From: Jhaorihella thermophila
Lineage (GTDB): Bacteria; Pseudomonadota; Alphaproteobacteria; Rhodobacterales; Rhodobacteraceae
Direction of reading: 5' to 3'
Assembly: GCF_900108275.1 (NCBI RefSeq)
Contig: NZ_FNVD01000002.1
Coordinates: 124,001-188,000, forward strand
DNA: 64,000 bases
Below the pieces are notes generated by a model, which had not been told where the DNA came from, did not search any database, and saw only the letters and a program-made list of their open reading frames with translations. Shown here piece after piece: positions 1 to 9,089 of this stretch. A program made the translations under genes and the position numbers. How positions within the stretch are numbered: position 1 is the first letter of the stretch; every line of letters starts with the position of its first letter.

Positions 1-78
1 TTTCTGGTCCGAAATACCCCGGGGGGCGCGGGGGGCGGAGCCCCCCGCATCGGTCGGATCGCGCGAGCGATCCGAAAC
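1..78 (-). repeat. Intergenic hairpin element, copy 1 (downstream of dapA)
   Basis: Read on the minus strand, this stretch follows the dapA stop. It holds two strong hairpins: GATCGC/GCGATC, and a 9-bp arm GCGGGGGGC/GCCCCCCGC with loop TCC. These are followed by CCCCGGGGTATTT and then a GGACCAGAAA tail. Copies 2 and 3 (5692-5772 and 9090-9141) are close relatives, and copies 4 to 7 share the core CCGG(n)GG-GTATTT. The position after a stop codon and the T-rich end suggest a transcription-terminating or mRNA 3'-end role, which is inference. Confidence 0.6.
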
Positions 79-85
79 ACCTCTG

Positions 86-958
86 TCAGACGATCCCCGC
101 GTGCTCCATCGCCGCGTCGATCGCCGCCTTGGTGCCGTCCTGCAGCCCGGTCAGCGGCAGCCGGACCTCCTCGGAACACATCCCCAGCTTCGACAGCGCG
201 TATTTCGCGCCCACCAGTCCCGGCTCGAGGAAGATCGCCTCGTGCAGCGGCATCAACCGGTCCTGATATTCCAGCGCCTTGGCATAATCCCCCGCCAGGG
301 TCGCGTTCTGAAACTCGGCACACAGCCGCGGCGCAACGTTCGCGGTGACCGAAATGCACCCCACCCCGCCATGCGCGTTGAACCCCAGCGCCGAGGCATC
401 CTCGCCCGACAGCTGGATGAAATCCGCCCCGCAGGTCGCGCGCTGCTTGCTCACGCGGGTGATGTCTCCGGTGGCGTCCTTGACCCCGATGATCCGCGGC
501 AGCCTGGCGAGCTCGCCCATCGTCTCCGGCGTCATGTCGATCACCGACCGGCCGGGGATGTTGTAGATGAAGATTGGCAGCTCGCAGCAATCATGCAGCG
601 CCGTGAAATGCGCGATCAGCCCGCGCTGGGTCGGCTTGTTGTAATAGGGCGTGACCACCAGCGCCGCGTCGGCCCCCACCGCCTCTGCATGACGCATGAA
701 TCGAATCGCCTCCACCGTGTTGTTTGACCCCGCGCCCGCGATCACCGGCACGCGCCCGGCCGCGGCCCTGACCACCTCGGCCACCACGGTTTCGTGTTCC
801 TCATGCGTCAGCGTCGGGCTCTCGCCGGTCGTGCCCACCGGCACCAGCGCCGCCGTTCCTTCGCCGATCTGCCACTCGACCAGGCGTTTGAGCGTCTCCA
901 GGTCCAGCTCACCGTTGCGGAAAGGGGTGACGAGAGCCGTCATCGAGCCTTTGAACAT
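86..958 (-). CDS. dapA: 4-hydroxy-tetrahydrodipicolinate synthase
   Basis: The enzyme condenses pyruvate with aspartate semialdehyde in the cytoplasm, the first committed step to diaminopimelate and lysine. The 290-residue protein has the usual family length. Visible motifs are GTTGESPT near residues 42-49 (pyruvate-binding threonines), YYNKPTQ near 105-111, YNIPGR near 132-137 (catalytic Tyr and Arg) and the Schiff-base lysine in GVKDATGD at about residue 160. I chose the ATG at 958 because AGGAG lies just upstream and the homology begins at [13 protein letters not shown]; the longer frame to 1009 has no support. It is divergent from the lytic transglycosylase gene. Confidence 0.95.
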   Translation of the reverse strand: MFKGSMTALVTPFRNGELDLETLKRLVEWQIGEGTAALVPVGTTGESPTLTHEEHETVVAEVVRAAAGRVPVIAGAGSNNTVEAIRFMRHAEAVGADAALVVTPYYNKPTQRGLIAHFTALHDCCELPIFIYNIPGRSVIDMTPETMGELARLPRIIGVKDATGDITRVSKQRATCGADFIQLSGEDASALGFNAHGGVGCISVTANVAPRLCAEFQNATLAGDYAKALEYQDRLMPLHEAIFLEPGLVGAKYALSKLGMCSEEVRLPLTGLQDGTKAAIDAAMEHAGIV

Positions 959-1082
959 GGGTGCGCTCCTCTTGTCGTCGCAGTCATGCGGGCGAAAGCC
1001 CGCCGGCACAGGATCGTGATCCGTTTGCGGGTTGAACCCGGACGGTCACGGTTTATCGTCACAGCCTCTAGCCTTGGTTGAC

Positions 1083-3080
1083 ATGGGTTTGCAAGTGATG
1101 AGGCGCATCCTGTTCGGCGTGATCGGTCTGGTTCTGCTCTGCGCCACCCTGACAGGGCCCGCGCTTGCCAGTGACTCGGATGCTCTGAAACGCGCCCTCG
1201 CGGCGATGCGCGACGGCAAATGGACCGTCGCGCTGAACGTCGCTGGCCGGCGCGGGTCGATCGCGCGCGACATCATCGTCTGGCACTGGCTGCACGCCGG
1301 CGAAGGCAGCGACGGCGACGTTCTGGTGTTCCTGAACCGACGCCCGGACTGGCCGGGCCTGACCCGGCTGCGCCGCAAGAGCGAGCCATCCTTCACCAAT
1401 GCCGCCCCCGAACGCGTGCTGAAATTCCACGCCGGCCATCGCCCGCAGACCGCGGAAGGCGCGCTGAACTACGCCGTGGCGCTGGCCACGCAGGGGCGTG
1501 AAGGCGATGCTCAGGCCGAAATCGTGCTCGCCTGGCGCACCATGCCGATGGGCGAAGGGTTGCAGCGGACCTATCTTGAAAACTACGGCACGCTTCTGAA
1601 GCCGCATCACTGGGCGCGGCTGGACCGGATGCTGTGGGATGGGCACTACATCAGCGCGAAACGGATTCTGCCGCTGGTGGACGAAGGCCACCGCCGGCTG
1701 GCCGAGGCCCGCATCGCCCTGGCCGAGCGCAAACCGGGGGTCGATGCGCTGATCGCCAGGGTGCCGAAGGCGCTGAAGGACGACCCCGGCCTTGTCTACG
1801 CGCGGTTCGTCTGGCGCGATCGCAAGGATCTGGACGACAGCGCCATCACGCTGCTTCTGGCGCGCAGCACGAGCGCCGAGAGCCTCGGCGAGCCGGCGAA
1901 ATGGGCGCCGCGCCGGCGCAAGCTGGCCCGGCAGGAGATGCGCGACGGCGATCCGGCACGCGCCTACCGGATCGCGGCGACGCATCAGCTGACGCCCGAG
2001 GACGGCTATTCCTACGCTGATCTGGAATGGCTCGCCGGCTACATCGCGCTGCGCAAGCTGAACGATCCAGCGAGGGCGGTGGAACATTTCAAACGTTTCG
2101 GCGCGGCGGTGGCCTCCCCGATTTCCAAAAGCCGGGCAGGCTACTGGCTGGGTCGCGCCTACGCGGCGCTGGGCAATGCGGACAAGGCGCACGACGCCTA
2201 CGCAATGGCCGCCGATTTTCAGACCGCGTTCTACGGCCTTCTGGCGGCAGAGCGGATCGGGCGGCCCTTCGACCCGGCTCTGGCGAACCCCGAAACGCCG
2301 CCCGACTGGCGCAAGGCCGCCTTCCTGAAATCCTCGGTCGCGCAGGCCGCATTGCTGCTCATCAAGGCGGATGAACCGGGGCTTGCGCGCGTGTTTCTGA
2401 CCCATCTGGCCGACAGTCTGGACCCGCAAGAGGTCGCGCAGCTGGGCCAGATGGCCGTGGATCTGGGCCAGCCTTACCTCGCCGTGATGATCGCCAAGCA
2501 GGCGGCGCGGCGCGGCATCATTCTGCCCGGCGCCTATTACCCCCTGCACCCGGTGGCGAAGGAAAAGCTGCCCATGGCGCCCGAAATGGTCCTGGCCATC
2601 GCCCGGCGGGAAAGCGAGTTCAACCCCCTGGTCATCAGCGGCGCCGGCGCGCGCGGGCTGATGCAGGTGATGCCCGCCACGGCAAAGAAGGTGGCGCGCG
2701 ATCTGGGCATCCTCGCCGCCCACGCCACCAGCCGCCTGACCCGCGAATGGGACTACAACGCCAAACTGGGGGCGAACTACCTGTCCGGGTTGGCGGGGCG
2801 GTTCGACGGCAACGTGGTGCTGATGGCCGCTGGCTACAACGCAGGCCCCGGTCGCCCGGCGGAATGGATCGAGCGCTACGGCGACCCGCGTGCGCCCGCG
2901 GTGGACGTGGTTGACTGGATCGAGCACATCCCCTTCAGCGAAACCCGCAACTATGTGATGCGCGTGACCGAAAGCCTGCCGGTCTATCGCGCACGCCTGG
3001 GCAAGCCGGCGCTGCCGATACCGTTCAGCAGGGAACTCAAGGGCTCAACCCTTGCGGCGTTCGCGCCACAAGGTGAATAG
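1083..3080 (+). CDS. Soluble lytic murein transglycosylase (Slt70-like)
   Basis: This is a predicted periplasmic enzyme that cleaves peptidoglycan glycan strands to 1,6-anhydromuramyl products. A hydrophobic signal peptide ends near ALASDSD. A long helical-repeat region follows, and the C-terminal SLT domain contains ARRESEFNP (catalytic Glu near residue 510), GLMQVMPATA and the YNAGPGR motif, all typical of the Slt70/GH23 family. The start is uncertain: ATG codons at 1083 and 1098 are both possible and neither has a strong ribosome-binding site. The 3' end overlaps the convergent DMT transporter gene by 36 bases. It stands alone on its strand. Confidence 0.9.
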   Translation: MGLQVMRRILFGVIGLVLLCATLTGPALASDSDALKRALAAMRDGKWTVALNVAGRRGSIARDIIVWHWLHAGEGSDGDVLVFLNRRPDWPGLTRLRRKSEPSFTNAAPERVLKFHAGHRPQTAEGALNYAVALATQGREGDAQAEIVLAWRTMPMGEGLQRTYLENYGTLLKPHHWARLDRMLWDGHYISAKRILPLVDEGHRRLAEARIALAERKPGVDALIARVPKALKDDPGLVYARFVWRDRKDLDDSAITLLLARSTSAESLGEPAKWAPRRRKLARQEMRDGDPARAYRIAATHQLTPEDGYSYADLEWLAGYIALRKLNDPARAVEHFKRFGAAVASPISKSRAGYWLGRAYAALGNADKAHDAYAMAADFQTAFYGLLAAERIGRPFDPALANPETPPDWRKAAFLKSSVAQAALLLIKADEPGLARVFLTHLADSLDPQEVAQLGQMAVDLGQPYLAVMIAKQAARRGIILPGAYYPLHPVAKEKLPMAPEMVLAIARRESEFNPLVISGAGARGLMQVMPATAKKVARDLGILAAHATSRLTREWDYNAKLGANYLSGLAGRFDGNVVLMAAGYNAGPGRPAEWIERYGDPRAPAVDVVDWIEHIPFSETRNYVMRVTESLPVYRARLGKPALPIPFSRELKGSTLAAFAPQGE

Positions 3081-3929
3081 GCCCGCCCCGACCACCAGCG
3101 CCGCCCCCAGCGCCACGTTCAGGCGGATCGTCTCTCCGAACACCGTGATGCCAAGGATCGCCGCCCACACGAGGTGGAAATAGGCAAAGGGCTGCACCGC
3201 GCTGGCCTCGGCCACCTCGTAGCAGCGGATCAGCAGCCAGTGCCCGAAGGCCCCCGATACGCACAGCAGCACCATCCACCCCCAGTCCGGCGCGGTCATC
3301 GGCTGCCAGTGATAGAGTCCGAACCCGGTCAGGAACGCCGCCCCCACGACCCCGGTCCAGAAGAAACTGGTCGCGGTGCTGTCGCGGCGGGCGGCATAGC
3401 GGGTCAGAAGCCCGTAAAGCGCGAACATGAAGGCCGAAACCAACGGCACCACGGCGGCCGGATCGAACACCCCGCCGCTGGGCCGCAGGATGATCAGCAC
3501 GCCGACGAACCCCACGCCGATCGCCGCCCAGCGCCGCCAGCCGACCGATTCGCCCAGCACCGGCCCCGACAGCGCCGCCACCAGCAGCGGATAGCAGATG
3601 AACACGGCCAGACTGTCGATCAGCCCCAAGAGCGTGAAGCCGTAAACCGCCACGCAGATCTCGCCCGCCAGCAGCACGCCGCGAAACGCCTGCAGCAGCG
3701 GCTGCTCGGTCCGGGCCGCCGCGCGCAAGCCCCCCGGCGCGCGCGCGGCGACCGACAGCACGAAGGCGGCGAAGAACCAGTATCGGATCATCACCACCAT
3801 CCAGGTGTTGTAGCTGCCCGCCAGGTGGCGCGAGATCCCGTCCTGCAGGGCAAAGACGATCGTGGCCGCGATCATCAGCGCGATGCCGGCGGGGACGTTG
3901 TTGCTCTGCGCGGTCACGGCCCGCGTCAT
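3045..3929 (-). CDS. DMT superfamily transporter (EamA domain)
   Basis: This is a 294-residue integral membrane protein with about ten hydrophobic segments arranged as two EamA repeats, the usual architecture of drug/metabolite transporters in the inner membrane. The substrate cannot be read from sequence. The ATG at 3929 overlaps the mnmD stop by four bases (ATGA), so the two genes are probably translationally coupled; the longer upstream frame is only the shadow of mnmD. Its last 36 bases overlap the end of the transglycosylase gene on the other strand. Confidence 0.85.
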   Translation of the reverse strand: MTRAVTAQSNNVPAGIALMIAATIVFALQDGISRHLAGSYNTWMVVMIRYWFFAAFVLSVAARAPGGLRAAARTEQPLLQAFRGVLLAGEICVAVYGFTLLGLIDSLAVFICYPLLVAALSGPVLGESVGWRRWAAIGVGFVGVLIILRPSGGVFDPAAVVPLVSAFMFALYGLLTRYAARRDSTATSFFWTGVVGAAFLTGFGLYHWQPMTAPDWGWMVLLCVSGAFGHWLLIRCYEVAEASAVQPFAYFHLVWAAILGITVFGETIRLNVALGAALVVGAGLFTLWRERRKG

Positions 3930-4588
3930 GGCAGCCTCGCCCGCGTCATGTGCCGCTTGCGTCCATAGCCAGGGGCGCGTTCCACCTCGAACCCCGCCGC
4001 CGCCAGACCGCGACGGACGAAGCCGGCCGCTGTGTAGGTCGCCGCCGAGCCGCCGTGCCGCGTATGGCGGGCCACTTCGGCCAACAGCGGCTCTTCCCAC
4101 AGCTCGGGATTCTTCGCCGGCGCAAACCCGTCCAAGAACCACGCATCCGCGACCCCGGCCCAGGACGGCAGGGTTTCGCGCGCATCCCCCACGATCAGCT
4201 CGAACCGTAGACTGCCCAGATCGCACGCCCCGCCCTCCCAGGCCTCCAGGAACCGTCCGGCCCACGGCGCGAGTTCGGGAAAAGCCGCCAGCGCACGCGC
4301 CATCTCCTCGGGGGCCATCGGAAAAGCCTCGAAACTGGTGAACCGCAGCGAACCTTCCACCCCGGCCTGCTCCCACGCGGCCCAGGCCGCCAGCATGTTC
4401 AGCCCGGTGCCAAAGCCCAACTCGGCGATGTGGAACCCCGGCGCGAACCGCTCGGGCAAGCCATTGCCCGTCAGAAACACATGCCGCGTCTCGGCCAGCC
4501 CGTCCTGCAGTGAAAAATACGGATCGTCAAAGCGCGCCGACACCGGCACGCCATCGTCGTTCCAGTTCAGTTCCGCGCGCTGGCGCAT
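3926..4588 (-). CDS. mnmD: tRNA 5-methylaminomethyl-2-thiouridine methyltransferase (MnmD)
   Basis: The predicted role is S-adenosylmethionine-dependent methylation of 5-aminomethyl-2-thiouridine at the wobble position of tRNAs, the last step of mnm5s2U34 synthesis. The 220-residue protein matches the N-terminal half of bifunctional MnmC. It has YFSLQDGLAETRHVF near the N terminus, the SAM-binding ELGFGTGLN motif, and the WFLDGFAPAKNPELW block containing the conserved DGFAP(A)KNP signature. The ATG at 4588 begins the conserved sequence. The FAD oxidoreductase that could supply the other MnmC activity is encoded divergently 55 bases away, so the two MnmC halves appear to be separate genes here. 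Confidence 0.88.
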   Translation of the reverse strand: MRQRAELNWNDDGVPVSARFDDPYFSLQDGLAETRHVFLTGNGLPERFAPGFHIAELGFGTGLNMLAAWAAWEQAGVEGSLRFTSFEAFPMAPEEMARALAAFPELAPWAGRFLEAWEGGACDLGSLRFELIVGDARETLPSWAGVADAWFLDGFAPAKNPELWEEPLLAEVARHTRHGGSAATYTAAGFVRRGLAAAGFEVERAPGYGRKRHMTRARLP

Positions 4589-4643
4589 GGTCGCACAATC
4601 CCCTAGACCGTGGCATAACTGAACAATGACGGGGGCTTTGGCA

Positions 4644-5681
4644 ATGGTCGATGTGACGGTGCGCGGGGCGGGCATCTTCGGGCTCTCGATCGCATGGGAA
4701 TGCGCCTGCCGCGGCGCGCGGGTGCAGGTGGTGGATCCCGCCGGTCCCGGCACCGGCGCCTCCGGCGGGCTGGTCGGGGCGCTGGCGCCGCATGTGCCCG
4801 AAAACTGGAACGACAAGAAAGCCTTCCAGCTGGCCAGCCTGCTGATGGCCCGCGACTTCTGGGCGGGGGTCGAGGCGACCGGCGGCGTGTCGCCCGGCTA
4901 TGCCCGCACCGGGCGGCTGCAACCCATCGCGGACGACCGCGCGCTGGACCTTGCCCGCCGCCGCGAAGGCACGGCTCGCGCGCTCTGGTCCGATCACGCG
5001 ATCTGGCGCGTGCGCCCGGCCTCCGACCTGGGAGATTGGGCGCCGCCCAGCGCCACGGGCCTCGTCATCCACGACACGCTCAGCGCCCGCATGTCCCCCC
5101 GCCGCGCCTGCGCGGCGCTGGTCGCGGCACTCGCGGTGCGCGGGGTCGAGGTGCAGCCCGAGGCCCCGGATCGCGGCGCCGTGATCCACGCCACCGGCAT
5201 CGCCGGGCTGGAAGAGCTCAACCGCCATTTCGGCCGCACCATCGGCAGCGGGGTCAAGGGCCAGGCCGCGCTGCTGCGCTTCCACGCCCCCGAAAACGCC
5301 CCGCAGATCTTCGCGGACTCGATCCACATCATCCCGCACGCGGACGGCACCGTGGCGATCGGATCGACCAGCGAACGCGACTACGACGACCCCGCTGCCA
5401 CCGACGCCCGTCTCGACGCCGTGATCGACCGGGCCATGGCGGCAATGCCGGTACTGCACGGCGCCGAAGTCATCGAACGCTGGGCCGGAATCCGCCCTCG
5501 CGCCCGCTCCCGCGCGCCCATGCTTGGCCTCCACCCGATCCACAACGGCCATTTCATCGCCAATGGCGGCTTCAAGATCGGCTTCGGCATGGCCCCCAAA
5601 GTGGCACAAGTCATGGCCGACCTCGTCCTCGAAAACCGCGACGACATCCCCGAGGACTTCCGCCCCGAAGCTTCCCTCTGA
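4644..5681 (+). CDS. FAD-dependent oxidoreductase (DAO family), possible MnmC C-terminal-domain homologue
   Basis: The protein has a dinucleotide-binding GAGIFGLSIAWE motif at its N terminus and a C-terminal IANGGFKIGFGMAPKVA segment typical of the D-amino-acid-oxidase fold (glycine oxidase, ThiO, MnmC). The family oxidises secondary or tertiary amines with FAD. In bifunctional MnmC this domain removes the carboxymethyl group from cmnm5s2U. Its placement head-to-head with mnmD, sharing a short promoter region, suggests the same job here, but this is inference and a glycine oxidase-like role is possible. The ATG at 4644 has a GGGGG stretch upstream; an in-frame ATG at 4626 is the alternative. 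Confidence 0.75.
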   Translation: MVDVTVRGAGIFGLSIAWECACRGARVQVVDPAGPGTGASGGLVGALAPHVPENWNDKKAFQLASLLMARDFWAGVEATGGVSPGYARTGRLQPIADDRALDLARRREGTARALWSDHAIWRVRPASDLGDWAPPSATGLVIHDTLSARMSPRRACAALVAALAVRGVEVQPEAPDRGAVIHATGIAGLEELNRHFGRTIGSGVKGQAALLRFHAPENAPQIFADSIHIIPHADGTVAIGSTSERDYDDPAATDARLDAVIDRAMAAMPVLHGAEVIERWAGIRPRARSRAPMLGLHPIHNGHFIANGGFKIGFGMAPKVAQVMADLVLENRDDIPEDFRPEASL

Positions 5682-5691
5682 CCGATCCCGC

Positions 5692-5772
5692 TTCTTTCTG
5701 GTCGAAAATACCCCGGGGAGCGCGAGGGGCAGAGCCCCTCGCCCCGGTCGGATCGCGCCAGCGGTCCGAAAC
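5692..5772 (-). repeat. Intergenic hairpin element, copy 2
   Basis: This copy fills the gap between two convergent genes. On the minus strand it has GTTTCGGACC...GATCCGACC, then the arm GCGAGGGGC/GCCCCTCGC with loop TCT, then CCCCGGGGTATTTTCGACCAGAAAGAAG. The stem bases differ from copy 1, but pairing is kept. It lies downstream of the dehydratase-like gene in the sense orientation. Confidence 0.6.
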
Positions 5773-5774
5773 CC

Positions 5775-6599
5775 TCAGCCCGTCTCGGCCGCCGCCGTCA
5801 TGCACTGCCGCCCGTCCGGCCCGCGAACCCACAGCTCGCGCCCCTTGAGACACAGCTCGGCGGTATCGAAATGCATCAGCGGAGACGACGCCCGGAACGC
5901 GAACCCCGCGAGCGGCCCGATCGCCTCCTCTGCCAGCAGCATCAGCAGCTGCGCCAGAAGCGGTCCATGCACCACCAGCCCGTCATAGCCCTCCACCTGC
6001 CGTGCATAATCCAGGTCGTAATGAATTCTGTGCCCGTTGAAGGTCAACGCCGAATAGCGAAACAGAAGAGTCGTCGAAAACGATACTGTGCGCCTCTCGG
6101 TCTCGTCGCGCCGCGCCTCGGGCGGCGCCGGGCGCGCGGCGGACGGATCGGGATCTTCGCGATAGACCAGATCCTGCCACTCGGTCACGCAAACCCGCCT
6201 GCCTTGCGAAATCTCGTGGCGCAGCGTGACAAAGGCCAGCGGCCCGCTCCGTCCGGTCTTGCGCACCGCCTGCTCCAGATGGCTCACCCGCTCGGCCGGC
6301 ACCCCCGCCAGCAAAGGCGCGTGGAACGCAAGCCGCCCCCCGGCCCACATCCGCCGCGGCAGCCCCATGTCGGGGATGATGCCGTCCCCCACTCTGGGAT
6401 GGCCGTCCCGGCCCAGCGCACCCGGCGGTCGCGGGGCCCAGAAATAGAGCTGGTGAAAGAACGGCGGCAGGACCGACCCCGCCCCAATCGTCGGTTCCTG
6501 TCCCAGCGCCACCTGAAACGCCGCCGCGCGGGCAGGATCCATCAGGTCGGCCTGCCGCTCGGTGGTTTGACACCCGGTCCGCTTCTCGCCACCCTGCAT
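5775..6599 (-). CDS. MaoC/HTD2-type acyl-CoA dehydratase-like protein
   Basis: The sequence resembles the two-hotdog (R)-specific hydratases: an N-terminal FAS1-like dehydratase half with FFHQLYFW and RRMWAGGRL, and a C-terminal MaoC half with FRYSALTFNGHRIHYDLDYA, where NxHxIHxD holds the catalytic Asp/His pair. Family members hydrate enoyl-, mesaconyl- or itaconyl-type CoA thioesters; which one applies here is unknown. The ATG at 6599 is the best start (274 residues). The codon overlaps a chance ATG on the opposite strand. Its 3' end abuts hairpin element copy 2. Confidence 0.75.
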   Translation of the reverse strand: MQGGEKRTGCQTTERQADLMDPARAAAFQVALGQEPTIGAGSVLPPFFHQLYFWAPRPPGALGRDGHPRVGDGIIPDMGLPRRMWAGGRLAFHAPLLAGVPAERVSHLEQAVRKTGRSGPLAFVTLRHEISQGRRVCVTEWQDLVYREDPDPSAARPAPPEARRDETERRTVSFSTTLLFRYSALTFNGHRIHYDLDYARQVEGYDGLVVHGPLLAQLLMLLAEEAIGPLAGFAFRASSPLMHFDTAELCLKGRELWVRGPDGRQCMTAAAETG

Positions 6600-6641
6600 G
6601 GGCCGCACGCTAACCGCCCCCCGCGAAAAGGACAATCCCGG

Positions 6642-6941
6642 ATGCCCCCCTCGCGTCGCCAGCCTCGATCACCTGGTTCTGACCGTCGCCGACATCGAAG
6701 CCACGGTCGCCTTCTACACCCGCGCGCTCGGCATGACCGCCGAGATCTTCCACCCCGCCGACGGCTCGATCCGCCATGCGCTCCGCTTCGGCAACCAGAA
6801 GATCAACCTGCACCCCGCCGCCGCGCCCTTTGCGCCGCACGCCACGGCCCCCGCACCGGCGCCACCGGCCCGATCCTGTCGATCTACATCCGCGACCCCG
6901 ACAACAACCTTGTCGAAATCGCCACCCGCTTGCGGCGTTGA
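6642..6941 (+). pseudogene. VOC/glyoxalase-family protein, disrupted
   Basis: The N-terminal part of a VOC domain (SLDHLVLTVADIEATVAFYTR, GNQKINLH) and its C-terminal part (RTGATGPILSIYIRDPDNN) are both clear but lie in different frames, and about 30 residues expected between HATAP and RTGATG are missing. The probable original start is the ATG at 6642, which has AAGGA nine bases upstream. That ATG is also out of frame with the core because of an extra C in the run of six C after it. Two lesions (a C-tract shift and an internal deletion near 6855) therefore inactivate the gene. The core frame happens to run on into the sulfurtransferase frame without a stop. Confidence 0.8.
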
Positions 6942-7008
6942 CCCGGCTTGCGACTCCGGCCCGCAACGGTTACGCAGGGCCCGAAATGGGACGCAAGGGA
7001 AGGCGGCG

Positions 7009-7863
7009 ATGCAGGACGACCCGAAAACTCTGGTTTCAACCGACTGGCTGGCGCGCCACCTGAAGGATCCCGACCTGCGGATCCTCGACGCTTCCTGGTA
7101 TCTGCCGCAGCAGAACCGCGACGCGCGCGCCGAATACGAGGCCGCCCATATCCCCGGCGCCCGGTTCTTCGACATAGACGACATCGCCGACCATCGCTCG
7201 GATCTGCCGCACATGGCCCCGCCGCCGGAAAAGTTCATGTCGCGGCTGCGCGCGATGGGCGTGGGCGACGGCCATCAGGTCGTGGTCTATGACGGCGCCG
7301 GGCTGCAATCGGCCGCCCGCGTCTGGTGGCTGTTCAAGCTGATGGGCCAGGACAATGTCGCGGTGCTCGACGGCGGCCTGCCCAAATGGCAGGCCGAAGG
7401 CCGCGAGGTCGAAGACCTGCCCCCCGTGATCCGCGACCGGCACATGACCGCGCGCGTCCAGAACCACCTTGTGCGCGACGTCACCCAGGTATCCGCCGCG
7501 TCCAAGCTGGGCGATCACGAGATCGTCGATGCGCGCTCGGCCGGGCGCTTCCGCGGAGAAGAGCCCGAACCGCGCGAGGGGCTGCGCGGCGGCCACATTC
7601 CGGGCTCGAAGAACGTCCCCTACACCGCGCTTCTGAACGACGACGGAACGATGAGATCCCCCGAAGAGTGCCGCGCCGTGTTCGAGGCCGCCGGCGTGGA
7701 CCTCGGCAAACCGATCATCACCACCTGCGGCTCCGGCGTCACCGCCGCGATCCTGTGTCTTGCGCTTCAGCGCATGGGCAAGACCGATTACGCGCTCTAT
7801 GACGGCTCCTGGGCCGAATGGGGCGCCTTCTCCACCCTCCCCGTCGCCACCGGAGACGACTGA
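7009..7863 (+). CDS. sseA: 3-mercaptopyruvate/thiosulfate sulfurtransferase (two rhodanese domains)
   Basis: The enzyme transfers sulfur from 3-mercaptopyruvate or thiosulfate to a thiophilic acceptor through a cysteine persulfide. The 284-residue protein has two rhodanese domains, with the catalytic Cys at about residue 240 in TTCGSGVTA. This loop is of the mercaptopyruvate sulfurtransferase type (CG[ST]GVTA) rather than the thiosulfate type. The ATG at 7009 follows AAGGGAAGG. Its stop overlaps the start of the aminotransferase gene (TGATG), so the two are probably cotranscribed and coupled. Confidence 0.9.
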   Translation: MQDDPKTLVSTDWLARHLKDPDLRILDASWYLPQQNRDARAEYEAAHIPGARFFDIDDIADHRSDLPHMAPPPEKFMSRLRAMGVGDGHQVVVYDGAGLQSAARVWWLFKLMGQDNVAVLDGGLPKWQAEGREVEDLPPVIRDRHMTARVQNHLVRDVTQVSAASKLGDHEIVDARSAGRFRGEEPEPREGLRGGHIPGSKNVPYTALLNDDGTMRSPEECRAVFEAAGVDLGKPIITTCGSGVTAAILCLALQRMGKTDYALYDGSWAEWGAFSTLPVATGDD

Positions 7864-9047
7864 TGTTCGAGAACCTGAAGGAACAACCCGCCGACAAGAT
7901 TCTGATGCTGATGAAGATGTTCGCCGACGACCCGCGCGAACGGAAAATCGACCTTGGCGTCGGGGTGTACCGGAATGCGCAGGGCGTCACGCCAGTGATG
8001 CGCGCGGTCAAGTCCGCCGAAAGGACGCTGTGGGAGGAACAGACCACCAAGTCCTATACCGGCCTGATCGGCGACCCGGCCTTCGGCGATGCGATGATCG
8101 GCCTGGTGCTGGGCAATGCCGTCCCCCGCGAAACCGTGGCCGCCGCCGCGACCCCCGGCGGCACCGGCGCGGTGCGCCAGGCGTTAGAACTGATCCGCAT
8201 GGCGAACCCGCAGGCCAGGATATGGGTATCCGACCCGACCTGGCCCAACCATCTGTCGATCCTGAACTACCTCAAGATGGAGACGGTTCCCTACCGCTAT
8301 TTCGACGCCGAAACGCGCGGCGTCGATTTCACCGGCATGATGGAGGATCTGGGCCGCGCCGCCCCCGGCGACGTGGTGCTGCTGCACGGCTGCTGCCACA
8401 ACCCCACCGGCGCGAACCTCAACATGGTGGAATGGCAGGCGGTGATCGACCTGCTGAACCAACGCGGCCTGATGCCGATGATCGACATCGCCTACCAGGG
8501 CTTCGGCGACGGGCTCGAAGAGGACGCCGCCGCCACCCGACTCGTGGCCTCGTCGGTGCCCGAATGCCTGATCGCGGCGAGCTGTTCCAAGAACTTCGGC
8601 ATCTACCGCGAACGCACCGGCATCCTGATGGCAGTGGCGCAGGATGCCGCGCGCCAGCCGGTCAACCAGGGTACGCTGGCCTTCCTCAACCGCCAGAACT
8701 ATTCCTTCCCGCCCGATCACGGGGCGCGGCTGGTCACCATGATCCTGAACGACGACGCGCTGCGCGCCGAATGGACCGCCGAACTGGAAGAGATGCGCAC
8801 CGGCATGCTGGCGATCCGCCAGCAGCTTGCGGACGAGCTGCAGCGGCTGACTGGCTCGGACCGCTTCGCCTTTCTCGCCCAGCACCGCGGCATGTTCTCA
8901 CGGCTCGGCACCACCCCCGAGATGGTCGACAAACTGCGCACCGACTATGGGATCTACATGGTGGGCGACAGCCGGATGAACATTGCCGGGTTGAACGCGC
9001 AGACCGTTCCGATCCTTGCCCGCGCCATCGTCGACGCAGGGATCTGA
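7863..9047 (+). CDS. Aromatic/aspartate aminotransferase (class I, PLP)
   Basis: This PLP enzyme transfers amino groups between aromatic amino acids or aspartate and 2-oxoglutarate in the cytoplasm. The 394-residue protein has the class I-alpha features: TPGGTGAVRQ, the CHNPTG motif and the PLP lysine near residue 243 in SCSKNFGIYRERTG. The conserved C-terminal substrate-binding region DSRMNIAGL is present. TyrB-type and AspC-type specificity cannot be separated by eye. It is translationally coupled to sseA through the TGATG overlap, which suggests linked amino-acid and sulfur metabolism (inference). Confidence 0.87.
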   Translation: MFENLKEQPADKILMLMKMFADDPRERKIDLGVGVYRNAQGVTPVMRAVKSAERTLWEEQTTKSYTGLIGDPAFGDAMIGLVLGNAVPRETVAAAATPGGTGAVRQALELIRMANPQARIWVSDPTWPNHLSILNYLKMETVPYRYFDAETRGVDFTGMMEDLGRAAPGDVVLLHGCCHNPTGANLNMVEWQAVIDLLNQRGLMPMIDIAYQGFGDGLEEDAAATRLVASSVPECLIAASCSKNFGIYRERTGILMAVAQDAARQPVNQGTLAFLNRQNYSFPPDHGARLVTMILNDDALRAEWTAELEEMRTGMLAIRQQLADELQRLTGSDRFAFLAQHRGMFSRLGTTPEMVDKLRTDYGIYMVGDSRMNIAGLNAQTVPILARAIVDAGI

Positions 9048-9089
9048 CCTCGGAACGACTGCCTCTCCGACGACAGCACTCCAACCAGC

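Noticed and set aside
6598-7863. Real VOC-sulfurtransferase fusion protein
   Set aside because: sseA has its own ATG and Shine-Dalgarno, and the VOC domain lacks its middle with its C terminus in another frame, so the fusion is a by-product of decay.
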